Shown one piece after another: positions 1 to 7,399 of a stretch of DNA of 64,000 bases. Origin of the DNA: Lacrimispora celerecrescens. Its GTDB lineage: Bacteria > Bacillota > Clostridia > Lachnospirales > Lachnospiraceae. Where the stretch lies: assembly GCF_000732605.1 (NCBI RefSeq), contig NZ_JPME01000002.1, positions 62,001 through 126,000 of the forward strand. The letters run 5' to 3'. Made by a program: the position numbers and the translations under genes. The first letter of the stretch is position 1. Every line of letters begins with the position of its first letter. Under the pieces are notes generated by a model. It was not told the DNA's origin. It worked only from the letters and a program-made list of their open reading frames with translations, and did no database searches.

Positions 1-577
1 CTCCATGCTCACGGAAATAAAAGGCCATTTTACAGACAGGCAGCTAAAGCCATTAAAGGACTCCCAGATGCTGGCGGAGAAAGAAAATAATATTCCCGGA
101 TTAGGAAGGGCCATTGATCATGTGACCACAAATGTAGGCCTTATAAAAGGAGGAACCAGGCACAATATGGTTCCTGATTATTGTGAGGCCATTGTTGATG
201 TGCGGCTGCCCATCGGAGTCCGCAAAGAAGAGATTGAAGAGGTATTAGAACAGATCATGGAGGCCAGCGGAGCAGAGGGGGTGGAGTATGAGCTTCATTA
301 TAAGAGCGAAGCCAACTTCACCGACCATGAAGCCCCCATTGTTCTGGCATTTAAGAAAAATGCAGAAGAATTATTAGGAAGAGAGGTCATACCTGCCTAC
401 CAGTGGGCATCAAGTGATGCCAGGGATTACCGGCTGCTTGGAATCCCCACCATCCAGTTCGGCCCTTCCAATACGGTTGGGATTCATTCCTATAATGAAA
501 CGGTCCAGATCCAGGACGTGGTCACGGCTGCCAAAACTTATATAGGTGCTATTTGTGATCTTATGGAGGTTTTGTAA
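1..577 (+). CDS. M20-family metallopeptidase, C-terminal part (cut by window start)
   Basis: The reading frame is open from the first bases, so the gene starts upstream and only about 190 C-terminal residues are visible. The fragment holds the end of the dimerisation (lid) domain and the last part of the zinc domain of ArgE/DapE/ACY1-like amidohydrolases. The late GIHSYNE motif carries a metal-binding His. The first metal ligands lie outside the window, so substrate (an N-acyl amino acid, a peptide or a ureido compound) cannot be judged. It is followed by a DUF1177 gene on the same strand after 84 nt, suggesting a shared transcript. The family call is firm; the specific activity is unknown. 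Confidence 0.85.
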   Translation, partial: SMLTEIKGHFTDRQLKPLKDSQMLAEKENNIPGLGRAIDHVTTNVGLIKGGTRHNMVPDYCEAIVDVRLPIGVRKEEIEEVLEQIMEASGAEGVEYELHYKSEANFTDHEAPIVLAFKKNAEELLGREVIPAYQWASSDARDYRLLGIPTIQFGPSNTVGIHSYNETVQIQDVVTAAKTYIGAICDLMEVL

Positions 578-600
578 AACACCCCGCAGGCAGTCACCAA

Positions 601-624
601 GGTCAGGCCGCCTGGCGCCTGACC
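601..624 (+). other. Intergenic hairpin between the M20 peptidase and DUF1177 genes
   Basis: GGTCAGGC and GCCTGACC form a perfect 8-bp stem around an 8-nt loop. No T-run follows, so it does not look like an intrinsic terminator. It may be a processing or stability hairpin between two cotranscribed genes. Confidence 0.45.
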
Positions 625-661
625 GTTGCTTTCGCGAGAATAAATTTTTGGAGGATTCGCA

Positions 662-1618
662 ATGTTGATGAAACAATTGATAGAGGTACATGACCTGCTT
701 GACAGCAGCTATGCAAACGGAAAGGGGGCAATGGAGTATTTAAAAACCATCAGGCCGGATGCTGACGTGGAAGTATATACCTTGGTGGGACAAAAGGGAA
801 AAACCGATATGATTAAGGTAAGGATTCCCGGAGCGAAAGGAAAGGCAAAAGGTTTAGATGCCCCGACCATCGGCCTGCTTGGAAGATTGGGAGGTCTGGG
901 AGCCAGACCGGAGAGGATCGGCTTTGTCTCTGACGGGGATGGGGCCCTTATCGCCTTATCCTTAGCGGCGAAATTGCTGGACATGCAGAACAAGGGGGAC
1001 TATCTGGATGGCGATGTTTTTATATCCACCCATATCTGCCCGGATGCGCCCACCAGAGAGCACAAGCCGGTTCCGTTTATGGATTCCCCGGTGAATATGG
1101 CACAGGTGAATCAGGAAGAGGTAACGGTGGAGCTGGATGCCATTTTATCCGTAGATACCACAAAGGGAAACAGGATCATCAACAACAGAGGCTTTGCCGT
1201 TTCTCCTACTGTAAAGGAAGGATACATATTGCGGGTTTCCGAGAGCATTTTGGATCTGATGCAGACAACAACAGGAAAACTGCCTTATGTATACGCCCTT
1301 TCCCAGCAGGATATCACGCCTTATGGAAACGGACTGTATCACTTAAACAGCATTCTTCAGCCAGCAACCGCCACAAAAGCACCCGTGATCGGAGTTGCCA
1401 TAACAACGGAGGCGCCGGTCGCAGGATGCGCAACCGGTGCAACCCATATCACGGATTGTGAAGAGGCGGCAAGGTTCATGCTGGAGGTTGCTAAGGCTTA
1501 CGGCAGGGGAGAATGCAGTTTCTATGATGAAATGGAGTTTGAGAGGATCCGGTATTTGTATGGAACCATGGGACATTTTCAAACCCTGGGAACGGGAAAC
1601 GAATGTGATGACGCTTAG
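662..1618 (+). CDS. DUF1177 family protein
   Basis: A 318-residue soluble protein that I recognise as DUF1177. No biochemical function is established that I can cite. It has glycine-rich GLLGRLGGLGARPERIG and SDGDGALIALSLAAKLL stretches and a conserved-looking STHICPDAPTREHKPVPFM segment with His, Cys and Asp that could bind metal (inference). The start ATG has a GGAGG Shine-Dalgarno 8 nt upstream. It follows an M20 peptidase gene on the same strand and ends 3 nt from the convergent PucR-type regulator gene. That neighbourhood suggests a small peptide or nitrogen-compound utilisation module, but the sequence does not prove it. Confidence 0.75.
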   Translation: MLMKQLIEVHDLLDSSYANGKGAMEYLKTIRPDADVEVYTLVGQKGKTDMIKVRIPGAKGKAKGLDAPTIGLLGRLGGLGARPERIGFVSDGDGALIALSLAAKLLDMQNKGDYLDGDVFISTHICPDAPTREHKPVPFMDSPVNMAQVNQEEVTVELDAILSVDTTKGNRIINNRGFAVSPTVKEGYILRVSESILDLMQTTTGKLPYVYALSQQDITPYGNGLYHLNSILQPATATKAPVIGVAITTEAPVAGCATGATHITDCEEAARFMLEVAKAYGRGECSFYDEMEFERIRYLYGTMGHFQTLGTGNECDDA

Positions 1619-1621
1619 GAT

Positions 1622-3250
1622 TTAAGTGTCTTTTAACAGCTCCCAGGCGCAGATTCCCAAATACAGACGGAAGATGTCCTCAATGGCTGTGATATCGCTG
1701 CACAGAAGCTTTTTGATGGCGGATAGCCGGGCGGTCAGGGTATTCCTGTGGATGAAAAGCTTCTGAGCGGTTTCAGTCAGATTCATAGAGTTTTCCAAAT
1801 ACGCCTTAAGGGTCACAAGAAGCTCGCTTTTATTCTCGGAATCATAGATAGCAAGGCTGCTGACGGTATCTTCATATATTTTTTCTCTTTCATAAGTGGT
1901 CAGCTGGTTTAAAAGATGAAAAGCAAATTGCCTGGTATAAGAATGAATGTGGGTGGTTTGGCGGTCGGAGGTCTGCAGGTGCAATGTCTGCAGGCTTTCT
2001 TCATATGCCTTTGCGACGGAAGTGCAGGTAGTATGGCAGCGGCTGATCCCCAGTCTGAAAAAGGTTTGATAATCCTTTAAATAATCCGACAGCTGCAGGG
2101 CGGCCTGATTGGACAGTGAGACCGCCTCCACATTAGGTTTTTGTTTCGGATACAGGAGAAAAATAACAATACGGTTTTCGTTGTGGCATAAGAAGTATTT
2201 ATGGCCCAAATGGATCAGTCCCTGGTTTACGGCATTGTAGAGGCTGCGGAAAAGCTTGCTTTCTTTTGACTGGCATTCCAGGGTGATGCATACCTTTTTT
2301 AAGTCGTTTGGAAAGGAATAGGCATCGCAAATCACCCGTATTTCCTCAATGGATTTATTTTTAATGTCCGAAAGCATATAGAAAAAAGAATCATAGTAAT
2401 TTTCCTGGGAAAAGGCTCTGTTTTGAATCTGCATGGAGGTAAGTTCCAGCGCGAGTACGGAGAATATCTGCTTAAGGACTTCCATGATGGTGGTGTCGAT
2501 CTCTTTTTTGGTGATATCAATGCATAAGTAATGCTTGTTGTCGGGAAGCAGAAAGGTATGAAAGGTAAGGAGTGTGTCATTGCAGTAAAAGTTACGTTTT
2601 CTGAGCTCTTTTGGTGTTTTCTCCGGCAGGGAATTGAACGGCTGGACCTGCAATTTGTGAATTTTGGAAAAATCCCCGTATTCTTTGGGCGGAATGCGGT
2701 AATAGATGGGGAAATCAGTAGTTGTGGTTATCATTGTCATGGAATTGGTATAATTAGATATCCGCTCAAGCATTTTCATGATTCCTTCTCTGTTAAAAAA
2801 GGATTCATGAAATTTTTCCGCCTCGCTGAGGATGAATTGCTGCCTTAAAATTTTCTGCTCAATAAGATTTTCGTTTATTATATTTATTATGTTGGTATAA
2901 CCATGATAAAAAGGCACCGAAACAAGCGCAAGTCCATACTTGGCAGCCTCTTCGATCATGGAGTCGGGAATCCTGTCAAAAAAACGTTTCACTTTAATGC
3001 AGAATGCGGTACAATCAATGGCATGGAGGTCCGCAATTATTTTTTTCTGGATTTCAAAATCATTATAAAAAATGTAACCCGTTGTAAGAACGATTTCATT
3101 CTTTTTTATCCACTTTACACCGTCAGGATTATCAAGCACGCTGATGCCGGTGATGGTTTTATTAAGAGCTTCATCTTCTCCAATGAATTCCAGATTATCT
3201 ATGGGGGTTTCATATATAAACCATCCAAGGGTCAAGGGAGGATATTTCAT
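1622..3250 (-). CDS. PucR-family transcriptional regulator
   Basis: The protein has about 542 residues, with an N-terminal PucR-like sensory domain (starting PPLTLGWF), a long middle region, and a C-terminal helix-turn-helix around NLTETAQKLFIHRNTLTARL, typical of PucR/CdaR-like regulators. I start it at the ATG at 3250 because AAGGAG sits 7 nt upstream; an in-frame ATG nine codons earlier lacks a good ribosome site. It is divergent from fchA, whose promoter holds a perfect 7-1-7 inverted repeat, and convergent with the DUF1177 gene. PucR proteins often control purine or amino-acid catabolism, so a role in switching the flanking genes is plausible but inferred. Confidence 0.85.
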   Translation of the reverse strand: MKYPPLTLGWFIYETPIDNLEFIGEDEALNKTITGISVLDNPDGVKWIKKNEIVLTTGYIFYNDFEIQKKIIADLHAIDCTAFCIKVKRFFDRIPDSMIEEAAKYGLALVSVPFYHGYTNIINIINENLIEQKILRQQFILSEAEKFHESFFNREGIMKMLERISNYTNSMTMITTTTDFPIYYRIPPKEYGDFSKIHKLQVQPFNSLPEKTPKELRKRNFYCNDTLLTFHTFLLPDNKHYLCIDITKKEIDTTIMEVLKQIFSVLALELTSMQIQNRAFSQENYYDSFFYMLSDIKNKSIEEIRVICDAYSFPNDLKKVCITLECQSKESKLFRSLYNAVNQGLIHLGHKYFLCHNENRIVIFLLYPKQKPNVEAVSLSNQAALQLSDYLKDYQTFFRLGISRCHTTCTSVAKAYEESLQTLHLQTSDRQTTHIHSYTRQFAFHLLNQLTTYEREKIYEDTVSSLAIYDSENKSELLVTLKAYLENSMNLTETAQKLFIHRNTLTARLSAIKKLLCSDITAIEDIFRLYLGICAWELLKDT

Positions 3251-3330
3251 TTCATGCTCCTTTTCATTCAAAAACAAAGATTAACCAGGGACTTGATTAT
3301 TTTTGACAATCATAGCATTGACTGTTTCAC

Positions 3331-3359
3331 TTGACAAGTTAAACTTGTTTTTTTATAGA
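3331..3359 (+). promoter_or_regulatory. Sigma-A promoter of fchA with palindromic operator in the spacer
   Basis: TTGACA at 3331-3336 and TATAGA at 3354-3359 are 17 nt apart. The perfect inverted repeat ACAAGTT-A-AACTTGT at 3334-3348 overlaps the -35 box and fills most of the spacer, where a bound protein would block polymerase. The divergent PucR-type regulator is the obvious candidate binder; this is inference. Confidence 0.65.
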
Positions 3360-3413
3360 AAGCCTTATATAATAATGGAAAATAAAATGCGGTTGGAAAG
3401 GCGGATCAATATT

Positions 3414-4043
3414 ATGATACAAGACTTTACAATTCACACATTCCTTGAAAAACTATCCTCAAAAAGCCCAACGCCGGGCGGTGGAGGGGCAGCAGGTCTT
3501 GGCGGTGCCATAGGAGCGGCTTTGGGAGAGATGGTGGTAAACTTAACTCTTGGCAAGAAGCGGTATGCCGATGTGGAAGAAGAAATGCAGTCAATCCTTG
3601 AAAAGCTTGAAGTTTTGAAAAGCGAATTTTTAAGGCTTGCAGATGAAGACGAAGTTGTATTTGTTCCTTTGGCCGCTGCATACGGCCTTCCCTCCGGCAC
3701 GGAGGAAGAAAAACTCCATAAGGCGGAAATCTTAGAAACCCACCTTCTTGCAGCCACTCTGGTTCCTCTCATGGTCATGGAGCGTTCCATGGAAACTCTT
3801 GATATCATGGAGATCCTGGCAGAGAAGGGAAGCCGTCTGGCTGTCAGTGACGTAGGCGTAGGAGTTCAGTTTATGCGTTCCGCACTGCTGGGAGCCAAAA
3901 TGAATGTTTCCATCAATACAAAGTCCATGAAGGATCGGGAAAAGGCCGGACAGCTTCAGGTTCAGGCGGAACACCTGGCAGAAGAAGGAATCAGAAAGGC
4001 AGATGCCATCTATGCGAAGGTGGAAGCTGCGTTAAAGGCATAA
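3414..4043 (+). CDS. fchA: Methenyltetrahydrofolate cyclohydrolase / formiminotetrahydrofolate cyclodeaminase (FTCD_C family)
   Basis: A 209-residue cytoplasmic protein of the cyclodeaminase (FTCD C-terminal domain) family. The N-terminus has the family's SPTPGGGGAAGLGGAIGAAL glycine-rich segment. In acidogenic and amino-acid- or purine-fermenting clostridia, FchA converts formimino- or methenyl-tetrahydrofolate in one-carbon metabolism, next to FolD. I start it at the ATG at 3414, preceded by AAAGGCGG; upstream ATGs give an unusual basic extension. folD follows on the same strand once the inserted IS607-type element is removed, with an ancestral gap of only about 15 nt. It is read from the promoter at 3331. 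Confidence 0.88.
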   Translation: MIQDFTIHTFLEKLSSKSPTPGGGGAAGLGGAIGAALGEMVVNLTLGKKRYADVEEEMQSILEKLEVLKSEFLRLADEDEVVFVPLAAAYGLPSGTEEEKLHKAEILETHLLAATLVPLMVMERSMETLDIMEILAEKGSRLAVSDVGVGVQFMRSALLGAKMNVSINTKSMKDREKAGQLQVQAEHLAEEGIRKADAIYAKVEAALKA

Positions 4044-4044
4044 T

Positions 4045-4067
4045 AAGGAGGCTGGCAAATGATAAGG
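4045..4067 (+). other. Severed Shine-Dalgarno and first codons of ancestral folD
   Basis: AAGGAGG at 4045-4051 is followed after 7 nt by ATG (4059), then ATA AGG. This tiny open start now runs into the IS607-type element. Joining the GG at 4066-4067 to the bases after the GG at 5843-5844 gives AAA ACA GAC in frame with the present GTG start of folD. I infer that this was the original folD start site. Confidence 0.65.
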
Positions 4068-4072
4068 AATAA

Positions 4073-4092
4073 TTATAAAACTCTATAAATAA
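4073..4092 (+). repeat. Left 20-bp inverted repeat of the IS607-type element
   Basis: TTATAAAACTCTATAAATAA is the exact reverse complement of 5811-5830. It starts 5 bp inside the inferred left end. Confidence 0.85.
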
Positions 4093-4140
4093 ATCTTGAT
4101 ATAAGCAATATAAAATGCTACAATATGTCTCGGTGATATT

Positions 4141-4602
4141 ATGGAGTATTATAGAATTGGGAAATTTGCTGAGTTAATCAGCGTAGCGCAGCAAAGCCTA
4201 AGGAATTTGGACAAAACAGGTAGATTAAAGCCCCATCATACAGGCGAAAGCGGTTACAGATATTATTCGCAAGAGCAACTTTATCACTATTTGCAGTGTA
4301 TCGAGTAATAAGTAAAAGATGCCTTGAAAGGCAAATAGAAAATGTTAAATCCTTTCTATATGTACGAGGTTATTCTTTTGGGATTGTTTCAGATATTGTA
4401 AGCGGCATAAACTACAACAAGAAAGGATTAAATCAATCCGCTTTGGATATGAGCGCACAGAAGAACAGGATTAGTAGTAGATTTAGCTCAAATCGTTACG
4501 GCTCTTAGTTGTAAATTACAGGGCAAACGCGCCAACAAAATGATAAAGGAGTTTTTGGAAGATGATAAAGGCAGTGAAAGTGCGGCTAAAACCAACAAAT
4601 GA
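4141..4602 (+). pseudogene. tnpA: Decayed IS607-type serine recombinase (TnpA)
   Basis: The ATG at 4141 opens an N-terminal MerR-like DNA-binding domain (MEYYRIGKFAEL, then GRLKPHHTGESGYRYYS) that ends at a TAA at 4306-4308 after 55 codons. Recombinase sequence resumes in another frame from about 4296 (YRVISK, LERQIENVKSFLYVRGYSF, GINYNKKGLNQ). A later stretch before 4600 reads IVTALSCKLQGKRANKMIK in yet another frame and ends in TGA at 4600-4602. The catalytic core between GLNQ and the TEEQ region is missing, and the nucleophile motif (normally YCRVSS) is damaged. This shows several frameshifts plus an internal deletion, so no active recombinase is expected. Confidence 0.85.
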
Positions 4603-5686
4603 ACAAGAAGCACAGTTGCTAAAGTCTGCCGGTGTTGCACGTTTTGCATATAATTGGGCGTTAGGGCGTGAAAAGGAAAACCGTGATAATGATGGTAAAT
4701 TTTTGAATGACCAAGAGTTACGGAAAGAATTTACGCAGTTAAAACAAAAAGAAGAATATGCATGGCTGTATGATACGAGTAATAATTTAAGCAAACAGGC
4801 GATAAAAGATGCTTGTGACGCATATAAACGTTTTTTCAAAAGCCAGGCAGGTTTTCCAAGGTTCAAAAGCAAAAGATGTACCCAGCCTAAATTTTACAAT
4901 GACAATATAAAACTGAAATTTAAAGATGGTAGGTTTTTAATAGAAAAAGTTGGCTGGGTCAAGATATCAGAGCCGGAACGGATACAAGTGGATAAATTTC
5001 ATAATCCAAGGGTATCATTTGATGGGAAATACTGGTACATAAGCGTTGGCATTGATATGCCCATTCCGACTGTTGAATTGACAGATGGGATAATCGGAAT
5101 TGATGTTGGCATAAAGGACTTGGCAGTCTGCTCAAATAAAATGAAGTTTGAAAATATAAATAAAACGAAAAGAACAAAGAAACAAGCTAAGAAATTGCGC
5201 AGGTTACAACGCAAAGCATCTCGTAAATACGAGAAGAACAAAAACGGAAAGGAGTATGTCAAAACCAGTAACATTATAAAACTCGAAAAACAGATAAGGG
5301 TAACGCACCGAAAAATAGCCAATACGCGCCTTAACCATATCCATCAAGCAGCAGCGGCGATAGTGAAAACCAAGCCAAGCCGGGTTGTAATGGAAAATCT
5401 TAATGTTAAAGGCATGATGAGGAACAGGCATTTATCAAAGGCTATCGGTGAACAGGGATTTAATCTTTTCATGTGCATTCTTATGTATAAATGCCTTTTT
5501 TATGGCATAGAATTTGTAAAAGCGGATAGATTTTATCCGTCTTCAAAAACTTGCTGTAACTGTGGATACGTTAAAAAGGATTTAAAATTAAATGAAAGAG
5601 TTTATCAATGCCCTGTTTGCCACAACGAAATTGATAGGGATTATCAAGCAAGCATAAATCTTGCGCGATATATGGATACGGCATAA
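4562..5686 (+). CDS. tnpB: TnpB, RNA-guided RuvC-like nuclease of the IS607-type element
   Basis: A 374-residue TnpB, the transposon-encoded relative of Cas12. The split RuvC catalytic residues are present: Asp181 in GIDVGIKDLAVCS, Glu278 in VVMENLNVKGM and Asp360 in EIDRDYQASINLAR. The zinc finger is complete, with C331xxC334 and C350xxC353. The N-terminus (MIKAVKVRLKPTNEQEAQL) is the usual helix-turn-helix start and the length is normal. Its ATG lies inside the tail of tnpA, as in intact IS607 elements. Characterised relatives cut DNA using an RNA from the element's right end. It appears functional although its partner recombinase is broken. Confidence 0.92.
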   Translation: MIKAVKVRLKPTNEQEAQLLKSAGVARFAYNWALGREKENRDNDGKFLNDQELRKEFTQLKQKEEYAWLYDTSNNLSKQAIKDACDAYKRFFKSQAGFPRFKSKRCTQPKFYNDNIKLKFKDGRFLIEKVGWVKISEPERIQVDKFHNPRVSFDGKYWYISVGIDMPIPTVELTDGIIGIDVGIKDLAVCSNKMKFENINKTKRTKKQAKKLRRLQRKASRKYEKNKNGKEYVKTSNIIKLEKQIRVTHRKIANTRLNHIHQAAAAIVKTKPSRVVMENLNVKGMMRNRHLSKAIGEQGFNLFMCILMYKCLFYGIEFVKADRFYPSSKTCCNCGYVKKDLKLNERVYQCPVCHNEIDRDYQASINLARYMDTA

Positions 5687-5704
5687 AATATAAATACGTA
5701 TCAA

Positions 5705-5844
5705 ATACCGTCCGTTGTACGGGAATCTAAGCCTTTGGAGCGTTGAACCAACGAGAGTAGCAGTAGTTTTGCAAAATCGGACGCTATGAACAAGGAATAG
5801 ACTTTTTCTATTATTTATAGAGTTTTATAAAGTTTTGACAACGG
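5705..5844 (+). ncRNA. Candidate omega-RNA (reRNA) at the right end of the IS607-type element
   Basis: The non-coding tail between tnpB and the right end has several perfect helices: CGTTG-AAC-CAACG (5741-5753), TTTTGCAAAA (5767-5776), and a long-range pair of CGTCCG (5709-5714) with CGGACG (5778-5783). Guide RNAs of TnpB proteins come from this position and run past the element's end, so the flanking folD sequence just right of 5844 would act as guide. The structure is seen; the RNA itself is inferred. Confidence 0.55.
5811..5830 (-). repeat. Right 20-bp inverted repeat of the IS607-type element
   Basis: This stretch is the exact reverse complement of 4073-4092. It lies 14 bp inside the inferred right end, whereas the left copy lies 5 bp inside, so the repeat is subterminal and not symmetric about the ends. 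Confidence 0.85.
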
Positions 5845-5853
5845 AAAACAGAC

Positions 5854-6690
5854 GTGATAACCTTAAAAGGTGCAGCCGTATCTGCAAAAATCAAGGAACA
5901 GGTAGATACGCTTTTGACTGATTTAAAGGGAAAAACTCCAAAGCTAGCCATTGTGCGGATAGGAGAACGGCCGGATGACTTATCCTACGAGCGGGGAGCT
6001 TTGAAAAAGATGGAAAGCTTCGGCCTGATGGGGGAAAGCTTTGCATTTCCCCAGGACATCACTGATGAAGCATTTAAGGAAGAATTTGCAAAGATCAATG
6101 AAAACCCGGACATCGATGGCATCCTTGTCCTTCGTCCCCTGCCAAAACAGATAAAGGAAAAGGATATAGAGCATATGATTGACCCGGGAAAAGATTTGGA
6201 TGGCATATCACCAGAAAATATCGCCAGGGTATTTGCCGGGGACGATACCGGATTTGCACCCTGTACGGCGGAAGCGGTGGTGGAAGTCTTAAAAGCCAAT
6301 GAGATTGCCCTGACAGGAAAAAGAGTGGCCATCGTGGGCAGAAGTATGGTAGTTGGCCGCCCCTTATCCATGCTGATGCTGAAGGAGAACGCTACGGTTA
6401 CCATCTGCCACACCCGTACGGAAAATTTAAAGGAAACCTGTAAAAATGCACAGATCCTTGTAGCTGCTGCCGGACGTGCAAGGATGGTGGATGGATCTTA
6501 TGTAGGTAAGGATGCCATAGTGGTTGATGTGGGAATCAATGTGGACAAAGACGGAAAGCTTTGCGGAGATGTGGATTTTGATTCTTTAGAAGGAACTGCC
6601 TCCATGGCAACTCCTGTACCAGGAGGTGTAGGAGCGGTGACAACGGCTGTACTGGCCAGGCATCTGGTGTCGGCGGCCCTTAAAAAATAA
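5854..6690 (+). CDS. folD: Bifunctional methylenetetrahydrofolate dehydrogenase / methenyltetrahydrofolate cyclohydrolase
   Basis: A 278-residue FolD interconverting methylene-, methenyl- and formyl-tetrahydrofolate with NAD(P). Signature stretches are the substrate-binding DPGKDLDGISPENI, the dinucleotide-binding GRSMVVGRPLSMLML and the C-terminal PVPGGVGAVTTAVL. It pairs with fchA. The only usable start in the present sequence is GTG at 5854: an in-frame TGA lies at 5836-5838 and the intervening codons contain no start. The site before this GTG is poor (ACGGAAAACAGAC). The ancestral start seems to be the ATG at 4059, now 1.8 kb away. The encoded enzyme still has all core motifs, so activity probably persists, perhaps at lower expression. 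Confidence 0.9.
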   Translation: MITLKGAAVSAKIKEQVDTLLTDLKGKTPKLAIVRIGERPDDLSYERGALKKMESFGLMGESFAFPQDITDEAFKEEFAKINENPDIDGILVLRPLPKQIKEKDIEHMIDPGKDLDGISPENIARVFAGDDTGFAPCTAEAVVEVLKANEIALTGKRVAIVGRSMVVGRPLSMLMLKENATVTICHTRTENLKETCKNAQILVAAAGRARMVDGSYVGKDAIVVDVGINVDKDGKLCGDVDFDSLEGTASMATPVPGGVGAVTTAVLARHLVSAALKK

Positions 6691-6699
6691 AATAACAGA

Positions 6700-6745
6700 A
6701 GCCATTGCAAAATAGATCACCATCTAAGGAGCAATGGCTCTTTTT
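6700..6745 (+). terminator. Intrinsic terminator after folD
   Basis: AGCCATTGC (6700-6708) pairs perfectly with GCAATGGCT (6731-6739) and is followed by a T-run. Confidence 0.85.
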
Positions 6746-6777
6746 GATTGGAAGTAATTGATATCTCCTTATTTATT

Positions 6778-6814
6778 AGTTGTCTAGTCAACTTTGCAGC
6801 AGTATAATTACTGC
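6778..6814 (+). promoter_or_regulatory. marR promoter with two palindromes
   Basis: TTGTCT (6780-6785) and TATAAT (6803-6808) are 17 nt apart. AGTTG-N6-CAACT (6778-6793) overlaps the -35 box and resembles MarR-family operators. GCAGTA-TAAT-TACTGC (6799-6814) is a perfect 6-4-6 repeat around the -10 box. Autorepression by the downstream MarR protein is the natural inference. Confidence 0.6.
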
Positions 6815-6855
6815 GTAAATTTTCCATGGAGTAAAATACAAATAGAGGAGAAACG

Positions 6856-7308
6856 ATGAATGATGTTCCTATTAAATTAAGCAAATTTACCGGCAGCATC
6901 TACCGCTGTACCCAGGTCTATGCCAATGAGATCTTAAAGCAATTTGGGCTGACCAGCGGCAGTTACCCTTATTTATTAACACTATTAAGTAACGACGGTA
7001 TCAATCAGAACCAGATCAGCAGGGAGCTGGATATAGATAAGGCCATGTCCGCAAGAGAGATCAAAAAGCTCATCAGGTTTGGGTATGTGGAAAAGGAGAT
7101 TGACCCGGAAGATGCAAGGGCATATAAGCTGTATCTTATGGAAGAAGGACGGTCCCTGATTCCCGAAGTCCTCCAGGCGATGAACCACTGGAATAACATC
7201 ATCACTCAGGGACTTAATGACCAGGAAAAGAAAGAACTGGTAAGGATGTTAGACATTGTATTAAAAGAGGCAAAGTACTATAGATGCATTCAGAAATCGG
7301 ATGCATAG
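6856..7308 (+). CDS. MarR-family transcriptional regulator
   Basis: A 150-residue single-domain winged-helix protein. The recognition region is around NQNQISRELDIDKAMSAREIKKL and the wing DPEDARAYKLYLMEEG matches the usual DxRDxRxxxLxLT of MarR proteins. It lies 91 nt upstream of an MFS efflux gene on the same strand, the classical regulator-pump arrangement. Palindromes in its own promoter suggest autoregulation. The ligand is unknown. Because the adjacent pump gene has an in-frame stop, the pair may no longer work as a resistance module. Confidence 0.88.
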   Translation: MNDVPIKLSKFTGSIYRCTQVYANEILKQFGLTSGSYPYLLTLLSNDGINQNQISRELDIDKAMSAREIKKLIRFGYVEKEIDPEDARAYKLYLMEEGRSLIPEVLQAMNHWNNIITQGLNDQEKKELVRMLDIVLKEAKYYRCIQKSDA

Positions 7309-7399
7309 TTTTCTTATACTTTACAGCTACAGCTGCAGATAAAAGAAAGATAATACAGATTATTTTCGCTGAAAAACAGAATGATTGGAGACGTGTGAA

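Larger units (their letters stand above)
4068..5844 (+). mobile_element. IS607-family insertion element with decayed tnpA and intact tnpB
   Basis: About 1,777 bp lie between two GG dinucleotides (4066-4067 and 5843-5844); IS607-type serine transposases recombine at GG without making target duplications. Order inside: a 20-bp inverted repeat, a MerR-HTH plus serine-recombinase gene in pieces, tnpB overlapping the tnpA tail by 41 nt, a structured non-coding 3' end, and the matching inverted repeat. The tnpA-tnpB overlap is characteristic of the family. Without a working TnpA it could move only if helped in trans. The GG boundaries are inferred from the restored folD frame. Confidence 0.8.

Noticed and set aside
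4060-5860. TGATAA present on both sides of the IS607-type element, as if a target duplication
   Set aside because: The copies lie at unequal distances from the ends, and IS607 elements make no duplications; the GG junction restores the folD frame better.
5861-6700. Possible damage to folD caused by the insertion
   Set aside because: All FolD motifs are intact and in frame after 5854; only the start region is affected.
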